From: Collimonas sp. OK242
Lineage (GTDB): Bacteria > Pseudomonadota > Gammaproteobacteria > Burkholderiales > Burkholderiaceae_D
DNA: 64,000 bases
Assembly (NCBI RefSeq): GCF_900107095.1
Contig: NZ_FNOR01000003.1
Span: 62,001-126,000 of the forward strand
Direction of reading: 5' to 3'
Positions within the stretch are counted from its first letter, which is position 1. Each line of letters starts with the position of its first letter. The notes under the pieces were generated by a model. It had not been told where the DNA came from. It saw nothing but the letters and a program-made list of their open reading frames with translations, and searched no databases. Positions 20,507-30,992 of this stretch are shown here, in pieces. Both the position numbers and the translations under genes were made by a program.

Positions 20507-22771
20507 ATGAAATTCCGCTTCCCCATCGTCATTATTGACGAAGACTTCCGTTCTGAAAACACTTCCGGCCTCGGCATCCGCGCACTCGCCGACGCCATGG
20601 AGACAGAAGGCATGGAGGTATTGGGTGTCACCAGTTACGGCGACCTGTCGCAGTTCGCCCAGCAGCAATCGCGGGCATCGGCCTTTATCCTGTCGATCGA
20701 CGACGAAGAATTCGGCGCCGGTTCGTTTGAAGAAACCGATCATGCGCTGAAATCGCTGCGCGCATTCGTTGAAGAAATCCGCCACAAGAACGCCGACATC
20801 CCGATCTACCTGTACGGCGAAACCCGCACCTCGCGCCATATTCCAAACGACATCCTGCGCGAACTGCACGGCTTCATCCACATGTTTGAAGACACGCCGG
20901 AATTCGTTGCACGCCATATCATCCGCGAAGCCAAAGCGTATCTGGACGGCCTGTCGCCGCCATTCTTCCGCGCGCTGGTGCACTACGCGCAAGACGGTTC
21001 CTACTCCTGGCACTGCCCGGGACATTCGGGCGGCGTCGCCTTCCTGAAGTCGCCTATCGGCCAGATGTTCCACCAGTTCTTCGGTGAAAACATGCTGCGC
21101 GCCGACGTCTGCAACGCGGTTGAAGAACTCGGCCAGCTGCTCGACCATACCGGCCCGGTAGCCGCTTCAGAGCGCAATGCAGCGCGCATCTTCAACGCCG
21201 ACCATTGCTATTTCGTCACCAACGGCACCAGCACCAGCAACAAGATGGTGTGGCACTCGACCGTAGCGCCGGGCGATATCGTGGTGGTTGACCGCAACTG
21301 CCACAAATCGATCCTGCATTCGATCATCATGACCGGCGCCATCCCGGTGTTCCTGATGCCGACCCGCAACCACCTCGGCATCATCGGGCCGATTCCGCTG
21401 GAAGAGTTCACGCTGGAAAGCATCCGCAAGAAAATCGAGGCCAATCCGTTTGCGCGCGAAGCTGTCAACAAGAAACCGCGCATCCTGACCATTACCCAAT
21501 CGACTTACGATGGTGTGATCTATAACGTCGAAACCCTGAAGAACATGCTCGACGGCGAGATCGACACCTTGCATTTCGACGAAGCCTGGCTGCCGCATGC
21601 GACTTTCCATGATTTCTACAAAGACATGCACGCGATCGGCAAAGATCGACCGCGCGCCAAGAAATCGATGATCTTCTCGACCCAGTCGACCCACAAGTTG
21701 CTGGCCGGCCTGTCGCAGGCGTCGCAAATCCTGGTGTGCGAATCCGAGAGCGTGCAACTGGATCAGGATGCCTTCAACGAAGCCTACCTGATGCACACTT
21801 CGACTTCGCCGCAATACTCGATCATCGCCTCTTGCGATGTTGCCGCCGCCATGATGGAAGCGCCGGGCGGCACGGCGCTGGTCGAGGAAAGCATTCTGGA
21901 AGCGCTGGATTTCCGCCGCGCCATGAAGAAGATCGACCAGGAATGGGGCAAGGACTGGTGGTTCCAGGTATGGGGACCGAACAGCTTTTCGGAAGATGGC
22001 ATAGGCAGCCGCGAAGACTGGGTGATCCGCGCTGAAGACGACTGGCACGGCTTCGGCAACCTGGCGCCGAACTTCAACATGCTCGATCCGATCAAGGCCA
22101 CCATTGTCACGCCGGGCCTGTCGCTGGAAGGCAAGTTCGGCGAGAGCGGCATTCCGGCATCCATCGTGACCAAATACCTGGCCGAGCACGGCGTTATCGT
22201 CGAGAAATGCGGCCTGTATTCGTTCTTCATCATGTTCACCATCGGCATCACCAAGGGCCGCTGGAACACGTTGCTGACCGCGCTGCAACAGTTCAAGGAC
22301 GATTACGACAAGAACCAGCCGATCTGGCGCATCCTGCCTGAATTCGCAGCCGCCAATAACGGCAAGAATGCGCGCTACGAGCGGCTCGGCTTGCGCGACC
22401 TGTGCCAGCAGATCCATGAGACCTACAAATCCTACGACGTGGCGCGCCTGACCACCGAGATGTACCTGTCCGACATGCAGCCTGCCATGAAGCCATCCGA
22501 CGCCTTTGCAAAAATGGCCCACCGCGAAATCGACCGCGTGCCGATCGACCTGCTCGAAGGCCGTGTCACCTCGATCTTGCTGACGCCTTACCCGCCGGGC
22601 ATTCCGCTGTTGATCCCGGGCGAACGGTTCAACAAGACCATTGTCGATTACCTGAAGTTTGCACGGGATTTCAACGAGAAATTCCCCGGCTTCGAGACCG
22701 ATGTGCACGGTCTGGTGAAGCGCGAAGTGAATGGCAAGCGGGATTATTTCGTGGACTGCGTGCGGCAGTAA
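20507..22771 (+). CDS. Orn/Lys/Arg decarboxylase (PLP fold-type I, major domain family)
   Basis: 754-aa cytosolic amino-acid decarboxylase. An N-terminal wing domain (FPIVIIDEDFRSENTSGLGI) is followed by the PLP domain with the cofactor lysine in STQSTHKLLAGLSQASQI and the pyridine-nitrogen aspartate in TLHFDEAWLPHA. The C-terminal domain ends with TPYPPGIPLLIPGERF. Length is nearest the AdiA arginine-decarboxylase group (about 755 aa), but substrate cannot be assigned from these motifs. Start at 20507 follows TTGGAGACCTTG. Such enzymes support acid resistance or polyamine synthesis. No amino-acid antiporter gene is adjacent. Confidence 0.9.
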   Translation: MKFRFPIVIIDEDFRSENTSGLGIRALADAMETEGMEVLGVTSYGDLSQFAQQQSRASAFILSIDDEEFGAGSFEETDHALKSLRAFVEEIRHKNADIPIYLYGETRTSRHIPNDILRELHGFIHMFEDTPEFVARHIIREAKAYLDGLSPPFFRALVHYAQDGSYSWHCPGHSGGVAFLKSPIGQMFHQFFGENMLRADVCNAVEELGQLLDHTGPVAASERNAARIFNADHCYFVTNGTSTSNKMVWHSTVAPGDIVVVDRNCHKSILHSIIMTGAIPVFLMPTRNHLGIIGPIPLEEFTLESIRKKIEANPFAREAVNKKPRILTITQSTYDGVIYNVETLKNMLDGEIDTLHFDEAWLPHATFHDFYKDMHAIGKDRPRAKKSMIFSTQSTHKLLAGLSQASQILVCESESVQLDQDAFNEAYLMHTSTSPQYSIIASCDVAAAMMEAPGGTALVEESILEALDFRRAMKKIDQEWGKDWWFQVWGPNSFSEDGIGSREDWVIRAEDDWHGFGNLAPNFNMLDPIKATIVTPGLSLEGKFGESGIPASIVTKYLAEHGVIVEKCGLYSFFIMFTIGITKGRWNTLLTALQQFKDDYDKNQPIWRILPEFAAANNGKNARYERLGLRDLCQQIHETYKSYDVARLTTEMYLSDMQPAMKPSDAFAKMAHREIDRVPIDLLEGRVTSILLTPYPPGIPLLIPGERFNKTIVDYLKFARDFNEKFPGFETDVHGLVKREVNGKRDYFVDCVRQ

Positions 22772-22804
22772 ATTCAGCAGTAAGCTTGGAACCGCCTGAA
22801 AAAC

Positions 22805-22843
22805 AAAAACCGGGAGGCTCGATGGAGCGTCCCGGTTTTTTTA
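22805..22843. terminator. Bidirectional terminator
   Basis: CCGGGAGGCTC and GAGCGTCCCGG pair with one mismatch. A T-run follows on the plus strand and an A-rich run precedes, so it serves both the decarboxylase gene and the minus-strand DUF1653 gene. Confidence 0.9.
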
Positions 22844-22873
22844 TATTCCTGATGCTGGTCTTACAACGTGGTC

Positions 22874-23086
22874 TTACAACGGCGCGAACCGCCGTGCGCC
22901 ATTCTCAAGCAAGCCGTTGAACAGCTCCGCGGGCCTCACCCACAGGCCGGGCGCATGCGGCCACAGGTGTTCATACACCACCATCGCCTCTTCGGTTTCC
23001 GAGTGCCTGGCGACACCGATGTAGCGGTACAGGCCGCCCTTGTAATGCCGATGGGTGGCGATTTTCCGTGCCTCTTCTTCAGTCAC
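22874..23086 (-). CDS. DUF1653 family protein
   Basis: 70-aa conserved protein of unknown function. The pattern HRHYKGGLYRYIGVARHSETEEAMVVYEHL is the DUF1653 signature, a small beta-rich domain. It starts with GTG (MTEEEARKIATHRHYKG), with GTTGGAGAATTGA upstream as ribosome site, 17 bp after the DUF2863 stop. It is therefore the last gene of a dcd-DUF2863-DUF1653 operon. No catalytic residues are evident. Confidence 0.85.
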   Translation of the reverse strand: MTEEEARKIATHRHYKGGLYRYIGVARHSETEEAMVVYEHLWPHAPGLWVRPAELFNGLLENGARRFAPL

Positions 23087-23103
23087 TCAATTCTCCAACA
23101 CAG

Positions 23104-24324
23104 TCAGTGCGCCTGGTAAGGCTGCATTTCGGACGGCTGCCCGTCCGCTTCAAATCGCATTGCGACCACCAGCGAGGTGACGCCGATAGTGCGCAGCGCA
23201 TCGTAGGTGTCGTCGACTTCCACCTGCAGGTCGGCGCCGGCAGCCAGCGGCTTTTCCGATGAGGCCAGCAAGGCGCCGTCCTTGCCGTACAAATTCACCC
23301 GCAAGAGCATTTCGCCGCGCACATCGGCCGGACCGACGACGGCGCTGGCGTCGGAAGATGCAACGCCGTGCTGATCGAGGCCATGGTTCAGCTCGGACAT
23401 CATCTGCAACGTGAAGTACTCGGCAATGCCGCGTTCCTTGCCGCCATGGAACAGGTCCTGGTAGAGGAAGTGCAGGTCGACCTCGCTGCCATCGGTGACC
23501 AGGCAACGCTTGAGTAGCGGTGCGACCTGCTCGGTCCAGCCATGAAAGCGCTCTTCGCGCGCGCTGAAGTAGGCGTCGGCGCCGGCTTCGTCGTCCGGCA
23601 CCGTATAAAACGCATCGTCGGTCGCCTTGAGGGAAAAGCCCAGCAGGAAACGCAACTCGACCGCATCGTCGTCCGCCGCGAACAGGTTTTCCGGCCAGCC
23701 GCTGATGCTGCGTTCGATGGCATCCGTCGCCCCCAGCTTCTTGTCTGCCATGGCGCCGAACGCATCGCGGTTCATTTCAAACAGATGGCTGTAACGGATG
23801 CTGTCGATTTCGTCGAGGTGGTAGGCGTGGCTGACCAGCACTACGGTCGCATCCGGCCCTTCCAGCTTGGCCTGCTTGAAGCTGGCGGACAGCGCATCGA
23901 ATGCTTCCTGGTCCTGGAAGCACTGCTCACGCTTGAGGCCGCCGCCGACGTGCGCGAAGAATGGCACCACGAACGCGTTCAGCTCCAGCACCTTGCCTTC
24001 ATCGCGCCGCACCAGCAAAATCTCCGAGGCTTCTTCGACCTGCTCTTTCAGGAATTGCCAGGCGTCGAGATCGGCGTACTTGGTGCGCTCAATCGCGTCA
24101 TACAGAATGTCATCTTTTTTCTGCTGCAGGCTCTTCTTGATGATCTTGTGAAAATCGATGGCGGCCTGCTGCAGTACGGCGCCGGCAGCAACGCCTTCGG
24201 CTTCGTCGCCGTCCTGCTCGGCGAGGTCGATCGCCAGGTCGCACAGTTGCTGGGTGACGGCTTCGTCTTTATCTTCGGGGGAAAGGCTGGATTTCCGCGG
24301 CGCCGGGCGCTTGTTCTTTGGCAT
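23104..24324 (-). CDS. DUF2863 family protein
   Basis: 406-aa protein matching what I recall of DUF2863, a Burkholderiales-restricted family of unknown function. The N-terminus is charged and lysine-rich (MPKNKRPAPRKSSLSPEDKDEAV). No signal peptide or membrane segment is visible, so it is probably cytosolic. The rest is acidic with no recognisable catalytic motif. Its start lies one base after the dcd stop, so it is translated from the same mRNA as the dCTP deaminase. Confidence 0.75.
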   Translation of the reverse strand: MPKNKRPAPRKSSLSPEDKDEAVTQQLCDLAIDLAEQDGDEAEGVAAGAVLQQAAIDFHKIIKKSLQQKKDDILYDAIERTKYADLDAWQFLKEQVEEASEILLVRRDEGKVLELNAFVVPFFAHVGGGLKREQCFQDQEAFDALSASFKQAKLEGPDATVVLVSHAYHLDEIDSIRYSHLFEMNRDAFGAMADKKLGATDAIERSISGWPENLFAADDDAVELRFLLGFSLKATDDAFYTVPDDEAGADAYFSAREERFHGWTEQVAPLLKRCLVTDGSEVDLHFLYQDLFHGGKERGIAEYFTLQMMSELNHGLDQHGVASSDASAVVGPADVRGEMLLRVNLYGKDGALLASSEKPLAAGADLQVEVDDTYDALRTIGVTSLVVAMRFEADGQPSEMQPYQAH

Positions 24325-24325
24325 G

Positions 24326-24892
24326 TCAGGTCTTTGGCAGGGTCACGCCCTGCTGTCCCTGATACTTGCCGCCGCGGTCCTTGTAGGATGTCTCGCAGAT
24401 TTCATCGCTTTCGAAGAACAGCACCTGGGCGCAACCCTCGCCGGCGTAAATCTTGGCCGGCAGCGGCGTGGTGTTGGAAAACTCCAGCGTCACATAGCCT
24501 TCCCACTCCGGCTCGAACGGCGTGACGTTGACGATGATGCCGCAACGCGCATAGGTCGACTTGCCGAGGCAGATAGTGAGTACGCTACGCGGGATACGGA
24601 AATATTCCATGGTGCGCGCCAACGCAAAAGAGTTAGGCGGGATGATGCAGACATCGCCGCTGAAATCGACGAACGATTTCTCGTCGAAATTCTTGGGGTC
24701 GACGATGGTGGAATTGATATTCGTGAAAATCTTGAATTCATTGGCGCAGCGGATATCGTAGCCATACGACGAGGTGCCGTAAGACACGATCTTGTGGCCG
24801 TTAGCCTCGCGCACCTGGCCAGGTTCGAACGGCTCGATCATGCCGGTTTCCTGCGCCATGCGGCGTATCCACTTGTCGGATTTGATGCTCAT
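24326..24892 (-). CDS. dcd: dCTP deaminase
   Basis: 188 aa, the standard length. Deaminates dCTP to dUTP, feeding dUMP supply for ThyA. The start ATG ([21 protein letters not shown]) has AGAGGAAATACGCT upstream; a much longer upstream frame is not needed. Family marks are SSYGYDIRC, the catalytic segment with conserved Arg and Glu ([40 protein letters not shown]) and the C-terminal [11 protein letters not shown]. First gene of the dcd-DUF2863-DUF1653 operon. Confidence 0.96.
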   Translation of the reverse strand: MSIKSDKWIRRMAQETGMIEPFEPGQVREANGHKIVSYGTSSYGYDIRCANEFKIFTNINSTIVDPKNFDEKSFVDFSGDVCIIPPNSFALARTMEYFRIPRSVLTICLGKSTYARCGIIVNVTPFEPEWEGYVTLEFSNTTPLPAKIYAGEGCAQVLFFESDEICETSYKDRGGKYQGQQGVTLPKT

Positions 24893-25023
24893 AGCGTATT
24901 TCCTCTTCTGCCTGCAATAGTATGTGATGAATTTGTAACCCGGATTTGGCGCAATTTTACGCGAAAACCCTTTTAAAGCAGCGATTTCACGCCCTACGGC
25001 CCGCTTACCGATGCTTACCGGCT

Positions 25024-28000
25024 CTAACGTTGCATGGTTTCCCAGACTTTCTGCAAGCGCTTGACCGAGACCGGCATCGGCGTCCGCAACTCTTGCGCAA
25101 ACAGCGACACCCGCAGCTCTTCCAGCAGCCAGCGGAATTCCGCCTGCTTCGGATCCGTCTTGCCGCTCCGGTCTTTTTGCGCACGTTGCCACGGCGTCGC
25201 CACCTGCGCCCATTCCGCCATCAGCTTGGCGTCGCGGCTCGGATCGGCGCGCAATTTCTCCAGCCGTACATTCACCGCCTTGAGATAGCGCGGAAAATGG
25301 GTCAGGTTGGCATAGTCGTTATCGGCAATGAAACGCTTGCCGACCAGGGCTTGCATTTGCGCCTGGATATCGGCAACCGCCTGCGGATGCCCTTTGGCGC
25401 CCTGGAGGCGCTTCGGCAAACCGTGGTACTCGCCCAGGATCAGCGCCGCCAGCCGGGCAATTTCATTGCACAGCAAACCCAGCCGCGACTTGCCTTCATC
25501 CTTGCGCTGCGCGAATTCTGCGGCAGTCCTGGGCAGCGGCAGTTGCAGGCAGGCGCGTTCAAGCCCCGCATAAATAATCTGGTCGCGCAGTTCTTCCTGC
25601 GAGCCCAAGGCCAGGAATTGCATGCCCATTTGCTGCAAGCCAGGGATATTTTTCTCGAGGAATTTCAATTGCTCCTTGAGTTGCAAGGCAAACAAGCGGC
25701 GCAAACCCAGATGATGGACCCGCGCCGCCTCGTTCGGATCGTCGAATACTTCCAGGTCGCAATGCGTCGCCCGGTCCACCAGCGCCGGAAAACCGATCAA
25801 GGTTTGCTTGCCCTGCTGGATTTCCAGCAGTTCGGGCAGTTCGCCGAAGGTCCAGCTGGTGAGGTTGCTGAACTGCGCATTGGCGCTGTCGCCGCTCATT
25901 GCCGCCGGCTGCGCGCCAGCCCGGGTTGCCGTGGCCGCTGGCGACTTGGTTGCCGAATGCGCTGCTGGCGCCGGTACGCCCTGACTGTTTGCGGCCGGAT
26001 TGTCGTCGGCGACCGTGACGCTTGCCAGCTTCTGGAAACTTTCGCGCGCCTGTCCGCCAAACTCGGCTTGCAAGGCGGCCAGGTTGCGCCCCATGTCGAG
26101 CTGGCGGCCATGCTCGTCCACCACCTTGAAGTTCATCGCGTGATGGGCCGGCAAGGTTTCCTGCTTGAAATCGGTGCTGCGCGTGGCGACGCTGGTTTCG
26201 CTGCGGATATCCGCCATCAAGGCATCCAGCAGATTGCCGTGGCCGAACCCATGGCGCGCCTGTATCCGCTCGCAAAAGCCGGCGGCGTAGTCCGGCAGCG
26301 GCACGCAATTGCGGCGTATTTTTTGCGGCAGGGACTTCAGCAGCAGATGGACTTTATCCTTCAGCATGCCGGCCACCAGCCAGTCGCAGCGGTCGGCATA
26401 TACCTGGTTCAACGCATATAAGGGCACCGTCAGCGTGACGCCGTCGCGCGGCGTGCCTGGTTCGAAATGATAGGACAAAGCCATTTCGATGCCGGCCACC
26501 CGCATCACCTTGGGGAACAGTTCGGTGGTGATGCCTGCGGCTTCATGGCGCATCAAATCGTCACGGTTCAGGAACAGCAGCTTGGGAGTCTGGACGTTGA
26601 CATCCTTATGCCATTTTTCAAACGTGATGCCATTGCAGATATCGGCCGGAATCAGCTTGTCGTAAAACGCCGCGATCAGTTCATCGTCGACCAGCACGTC
26701 GAGCCGGCGCGACTTGTGTTCCAGGTTCTCGATTTCGCGGATGAGCTTCTGGTTGTGCGCAAAGAATGGCGCACGGGTATCGAATTCACCGCCGACCAGC
26801 GCATCGCGAATGAAGATCTCGCGTGCTTCCTGCGGATTGATCAAACCGAAATTGATGCGGCGCTGGCTATATACCACCAGCCCGTACAAGGTGGCGCGCT
26901 CCGATGCCGATACCTGCGCCGTACGTTTTTCCCAGCGCGGCTCGCCATACGATTTCTTCAACAGATGGGCGCCGACCCGCTCCAGCCATTCCGGCTGGAT
27001 CTGCGCAATGCGACGCGCGTATAGGCGGCTGGTATCGACCAGCTCGGCCGCCATCACCCATTTGCCAGCCTTCTTCGACAAATGCGAACCCGGCCACAGA
27101 TGGAATTTGATGGCGCGCGCACCGAGGTAATGCGAGTCTTCGTCGCCCTTGAAACCGACATTGCCAAGCAAACCGGTCAGCAAGGCGCAATGCAATTGCT
27201 CATAGGTGGCCGGCGCTTCGTTCAAACGCCAGCCCTGCTCGCGCACAATCGTCAGCAGCTGCGAATGCACGTCGCGCCATTCGCGCAGGCGCAATTGCGA
27301 CAGGAAATTGGCGCGGCAGTTATCCATCAGCTGGCGATTGGTTTTCTTGTGTTCGATCGCGTCTTCAAACCATTTCCAGATTTTCAGGTAGCTCTGGAAT
27401 TCCGATTTTTCATCGGCGAATTTCTTATGCGCCAAGTCCGCCGCACCTTGCGCTTCCAGCGGCCGGTCGCGCGGGTCCTGCACTGACAAGGCGGCGGCGA
27501 TGATCAGCATTTCGGTCAGGCAGACATTGTCCAGCGCGGCCAGAATCATGCGGCCTACGCGTGGATCGAGCGGCAGCTTGGCCAGCTGGCGGCCGGTTTT
27601 TGTCAATGCATTATTGTCGTCAACCGCGCCCAGTTCCTGCAGCAGCTGATAACCGTCGGCGATGGCGCGGCCCGGCGGCGGTTCGATGAACGGGAAAGTT
27701 TCGACGTCGGTCAGATGCAGCGACTTCATCCGCAAGATGACGGAAGCCAGCGACGAGCGCAGGATTTCCGGCTCGGTGAATTTCGGCCGCTGCAGATAAT
27801 CCTGTTCTTCGTACAGCCGGATACAGACGCCGGCGGCGACCCGGCCGCAGCGGCCGGCGCGCTGATTGGCGGCCGACTGCGCAATCGGCTCGATCTGCAG
27901 CTGCTCGACCTTGTTGCGATAACTGTAGCGCTTTACCCGGGCCAGGCCGGCATCCACCACATAGCGGATGCCCGGCACGGTCAGCGAAGTCTCGGCGACA

Positions 28001-29061
28001 TTGGTGGCCAGCACGATGCGCCGCGCATTGGACGACTTGAACACCCGCTCCTGTTCCTGCGCCGACAGACGGGCGAATAGAGGCAGGATTTCAACATGGG
28101 GCGGATGGTGCTTGCGCAACGCCTCGGCGGTATCGCGGATTTCACGCTCGCCCGGCAAAAACACCAGCACATCGCCGGAGCCGATACGGGCCAGCTCGTC
28201 GACCGCGTCCACTACCGCATCCATCAGATCGCGTTGCTCGCGGTCGCGCTGGGCTGCGCTTTGCGGCGCGTTCGGCTTGGCTGCCGCAGCGGCGGGATTG
28301 ACGCCGCTGCGATCGGCATTGTCGACCGGCCGGTAGCGCACTTCGACCGCATACAGCCGGCCGGAAACCTCGATCACCGGCGCCGGCTTCTCGTTCGTGC
28401 CGAAATGGCGGGCGAAGCGATCGGCATCGATAGTCGCCGAGGTGATGATGATTTTCAGGTCCGGACGCTTCGGCAGCAGCTGCTTCAGATAGCCGAGCAG
28501 GAAGTCGATGTTCAGGCTGCGCTCATGCGCCTCATCGATGATGATAGTGTCGTACTGGCGCAGCAAGGGATCGGTCTGGGTCTCGGCCAGCAGGATGCCG
28601 TCGGTCATCAGCTTGATCCAGGCGCCCTTGCTCAGGGTGTCGTTGAAACGCACTTTGTAACCGACATGCTCGCCCAGCGGCGAGTTGAGTTCCTGGGCGA
28701 TGCGCTTGGCAGTGGAGGAAGCAGCAATCCGGCGCGGCTGGGTGTGGCCGATCAAGCCGTTCTGGCCGCGCCCCAGCTCCAGGCAAATCTTCGGCAGCTG
28801 GGTGGTTTTACCCGAACCGGTTTCGCCGCACACGATGATGACCTGGTTTGCCGCCAGCGCCGCCGAAATTTCAGCGCGCTTGCCGGAAACCGGCAACTCC
28901 TCGGGAAACACGATGGGCGGCAGCGGATTGCGCTCAGGCGCCGGCCGCGCTGACTCTGGACGCGATGAAGCAAACCGCGGCTGGGATGGACGGCCAGCAG
29001 CATGCTGGGGACTTGGGCGATCTGCTGATCGCGGCGGTTTATTGGATTCTGATACTGACAT
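25024..29061 (-). CDS. hrpA: ATP-dependent RNA helicase HrpA
   Basis: 1345-aa DEAH-box RNA helicase, a family member involved in mRNA processing and translation quality control. Motifs: Walker [20 protein letters not shown] in [20 protein letters not shown], motif [13 protein letters not shown], motif [15 protein letters not shown] helicase-associated/OB-fold region and a long DUF3418 C-terminal domain follow. Start at 29061 ([16 protein letters not shown]) removes a hydrophobic 14-residue extension. Oddities: a Pro/Ser/Arg-rich N-terminal tail, an Ala-rich insert near residue 265, and an Ala/Pro/Ser insert of about 40 residues near 1024-1064 within the C-terminal domain. Confidence 0.95.
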   Translation of the reverse strand: MSVSESNKPPRSADRPSPQHAAGRPSQPRFASSRPESARPAPERNPLPPIVFPEELPVSGKRAEISAALAANQVIIVCGETGSGKTTQLPKICLELGRGQNGLIGHTQPRRIAASSTAKRIAQELNSPLGEHVGYKVRFNDTLSKGAWIKLMTDGILLAETQTDPLLRQYDTIIIDEAHERSLNIDFLLGYLKQLLPKRPDLKIIITSATIDADRFARHFGTNEKPAPVIEVSGRLYAVEVRYRPVDNADRSGVNPAAAAAKPNAPQSAAQRDREQRDLMDAVVDAVDELARIGSGDVLVFLPGEREIRDTAEALRKHHPPHVEILPLFARLSAQEQERVFKSSNARRIVLATNVAETSLTVPGIRYVVDAGLARVKRYSYRNKVEQLQIEPIAQSAANQRAGRCGRVAAGVCIRLYEEQDYLQRPKFTEPEILRSSLASVILRMKSLHLTDVETFPFIEPPPGRAIADGYQLLQELGAVDDNNALTKTGRQLAKLPLDPRVGRMILAALDNVCLTEMLIIAAALSVQDPRDRPLEAQGAADLAHKKFADEKSEFQSYLKIWKWFEDAIEHKKTNRQLMDNCRANFLSQLRLREWRDVHSQLLTIVREQGWRLNEAPATYEQLHCALLTGLLGNVGFKGDEDSHYLGARAIKFHLWPGSHLSKKAGKWVMAAELVDTSRLYARRIAQIQPEWLERVGAHLLKKSYGEPRWEKRTAQVSASERATLYGLVVYSQRRINFGLINPQEAREIFIRDALVGGEFDTRAPFFAHNQKLIREIENLEHKSRRLDVLVDDELIAAFYDKLIPADICNGITFEKWHKDVNVQTPKLLFLNRDDLMRHEAAGITTELFPKVMRVAGIEMALSYHFEPGTPRDGVTLTVPLYALNQVYADRCDWLVAGMLKDKVHLLLKSLPQKIRRNCVPLPDYAAGFCERIQARHGFGHGNLLDALMADIRSETSVATRSTDFKQETLPAHHAMNFKVVDEHGRQLDMGRNLAALQAEFGGQARESFQKLASVTVADDNPAANSQGVPAPAAHSATKSPAATATRAGAQPAAMSGDSANAQFSNLTSWTFGELPELLEIQQGKQTLIGFPALVDRATHCDLEVFDDPNEAARVHHLGLRRLFALQLKEQLKFLEKNIPGLQQMGMQFLALGSQEELRDQIIYAGLERACLQLPLPRTAAEFAQRKDEGKSRLGLLCNEIARLAALILGEYHGLPKRLQGAKGHPQAVADIQAQMQALVGKRFIADNDYANLTHFPRYLKAVNVRLEKLRADPSRDAKLMAEWAQVATPWQRAQKDRSGKTDPKQAEFRWLLEELRVSLFAQELRTPMPVSVKRLQKVWETMQR

Positions 29062-29207
29062 GAGGATGGAATTATACAGAGCGATATCGATAAATATCGA
29101 CAAAACAGCCGCTTATCGCCAACTCCGCCAGTATTTACCGTCTCTTGCTGTCCAATGCAATAAAACCATCACTATTTTCGCGCAACCAGGCGTCAGCCGC
29201 CGCAATC

Positions 29208-30641
29208 TCAAGAATTGACTTTGGTGGGCCGGCGCTTGAAGAAATCTACCGCATGTTGCCGCGTCCGGATATTGTTCAGCGTTGTCGCCGGATCAAGGCC
29301 GAAGCGGCGCGCCGCCCCGCTCACCAGGCTTTTCTGCAGATCGTTCAGCGGCGTTGACAGCGGGGGTTGCAGCCAATCCGTGCCCGGCGCGGCAATTTGC
29401 GGAAGGTCGGTGCGCGGCGTAGCCAGCGTCAATACCTGGGCCAGCGTCGGCGCCGCCGCCACGCGTTTGCTGGGCAACATATCCGAGGCGCCAATCCCGA
29501 TCCAGTCACGCAATGTCGCGAGTATCGACGCATGGTCGTAAGGCACGCCGGTATCGGAGCGAAACACCGTACCTGCGGCAATATAGGGTGAAACCAGTAC
29601 GGCGGGCACGCGCACGCCGAAGCGGTCAAAACCGAAACCCGCATCGCCAGGCTCGCTGGCCGCATCCGGCGGCTTTGCGTTGCCCGGAGGAAGCACATGA
29701 TCGTAGCAACCGCCATGTTCATCGTAGGTAATGATCAGCAAGGTTCTGTTCCAGCCCGGGGACGTACTCACGGCAGTCCAGATCGCATGAAGAAATGCCT
29801 CGCCCGCCTGAACATCGTGCGGCGGGTGCTGATCATTCGGTTCCAACAGGAAGCACGGCTCGATAAAACTGTAAGCCGGCAGCGTATCGCTGGCACAGGC
29901 GTCGACAAATTCCGTAAAGCGGCTGAAATGCCCGTTAAGCAACGGATCCCACAGCTTGGGAAACATGGTGCGCGTGAGCGACGGCGTCACCAGCGTGTCG
30001 CTATAGACAGACCAGCTGCTGCCTATGGCCTGGAACACGTTGTAGATGGTCGGCACATCCCAGTCGAACGGATCCGGCGGGTCGCCATTGTTGATAAGCC
30101 CGTTGGAAGTGCCGGCGTGAACGAAGGCGCGATTCGGCCAGGTCTGGCTGGGCACCGACGCGAACCATGCATCGGATACGGCGTATTGTCGCGCCAACGC
30201 TGCCAGCACAGGCAGCTGGCTGCAATCGTGGCATTGCATGATTTGGGTGGCGTCGGCGGTAGCGGTGGTGGCATAGTTGAGGACGAAGCCTTGCATCGGC
30301 CAAAGCGGTGCCGGCGCCTGGGCAGCAGCGGCGCCTTGCGGACCGTACAACTGATAAGTCACGTTGTCGAAGGTTTCCTCAGGATCGGGATCTGGTGTTG
30401 TGCTGCTGGCCGTGCCGCGCCCGACCATGATCTTTTGCGGGGGATCGCCGTCAAAGTAGCCCGAATTCACCGGGTTCCACAAATCGCCATGCAGGCCGTC
30501 GAATTGCGCGGCGCTGGTGTTTGGCAAGACCAGCGCCGGTGCGCTGCCGTCCGCATATAGCCAGCCAAGCATATTGTCGAGCGAGCGGTTTTCGAGCATG
30601 ACCACGACCACGTGTTCGATCTGCGGCAGAATCTTTCCCAT
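29208..30641 (-). CDS. Phosphoesterase family protein (phospholipase C / acid phosphatase-like)
   Basis: 477-aa member of the PF04185-type phosphoesterases, which hydrolyse phospholipids or other phosphate esters. Conserved motifs: QIEHVVVVMLENRSLDNMLG (metal site), SNGLINNGDPPDP, LLIITYDEHGGCYDHVLPP (metal ligands), RVPAVLVSPYI and PYDHASILATLRDWIG. The start at 30641 follows AAGGAG spaced 6 nt. Most relatives are exported, but this protein begins directly with the catalytic core and has no signal peptide. Either it acts in the cytoplasm or is exported by another route. Monocistronic. Confidence 0.85.
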   Translation of the reverse strand: MGKILPQIEHVVVVMLENRSLDNMLGWLYADGSAPALVLPNTSAAQFDGLHGDLWNPVNSGYFDGDPPQKIMVGRGTASSTTPDPDPEETFDNVTYQLYGPQGAAAAQAPAPLWPMQGFVLNYATTATADATQIMQCHDCSQLPVLAALARQYAVSDAWFASVPSQTWPNRAFVHAGTSNGLINNGDPPDPFDWDVPTIYNVFQAIGSSWSVYSDTLVTPSLTRTMFPKLWDPLLNGHFSRFTEFVDACASDTLPAYSFIEPCFLLEPNDQHPPHDVQAGEAFLHAIWTAVSTSPGWNRTLLIITYDEHGGCYDHVLPPGNAKPPDAASEPGDAGFGFDRFGVRVPAVLVSPYIAAGTVFRSDTGVPYDHASILATLRDWIGIGASDMLPSKRVAAAPTLAQVLTLATPRTDLPQIAAPGTDWLQPPLSTPLNDLQKSLVSGAARRFGLDPATTLNNIRTRQHAVDFFKRRPTKVNS

Positions 30642-30992
30642 AAGCATCTCCTTTTGGAAAAGTGTAGTCACGCCCCCGAGGAAGATCAAGGAAGCGTGTC
30701 ATCTGCTTCAGTGCAACTGCCATGGACAAGCATCAATTTGATGTAAATTTAACATCAGACATTGATGCAACAGCCGGCGCTTGCCGTCAGGCAGCGCAAA
30801 CGGCCATGTTCCTGCCCCGATCCCGGCCCGCGATCCAGATGCCAGAACCGTCAGCCGCCCCGCCACATACGCTATAATCGCGGGTTATTGGAAGCAAATA
30901 CTGCCCAAACAGCGGCAGTAGCAACGCTTGCCGTTTTCCCGTACTCATAAAATTATCAAGGCAGGCGGCCGAGATCGCCTGAACCACGCATC
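30642..30992. other. Divergent intergenic region, phosphoesterase / prfC
   Basis: 351 bp. It contains a consensus -10 TATAAT at 30873-30878 for prfC, about 115 bp upstream of its start, without an obvious -35. An AT-rich near-palindrome GATGTAAATTTAACATC lies near 30739-30756. No gene seen. Confidence 0.55.

Noticed and set aside
24893-25213. N-terminal extension of dcd by 107 codons
   Set aside because: The normal dCTP deaminase start with a good ribosome site is at 24892; the extension overlaps the end of hrpA.
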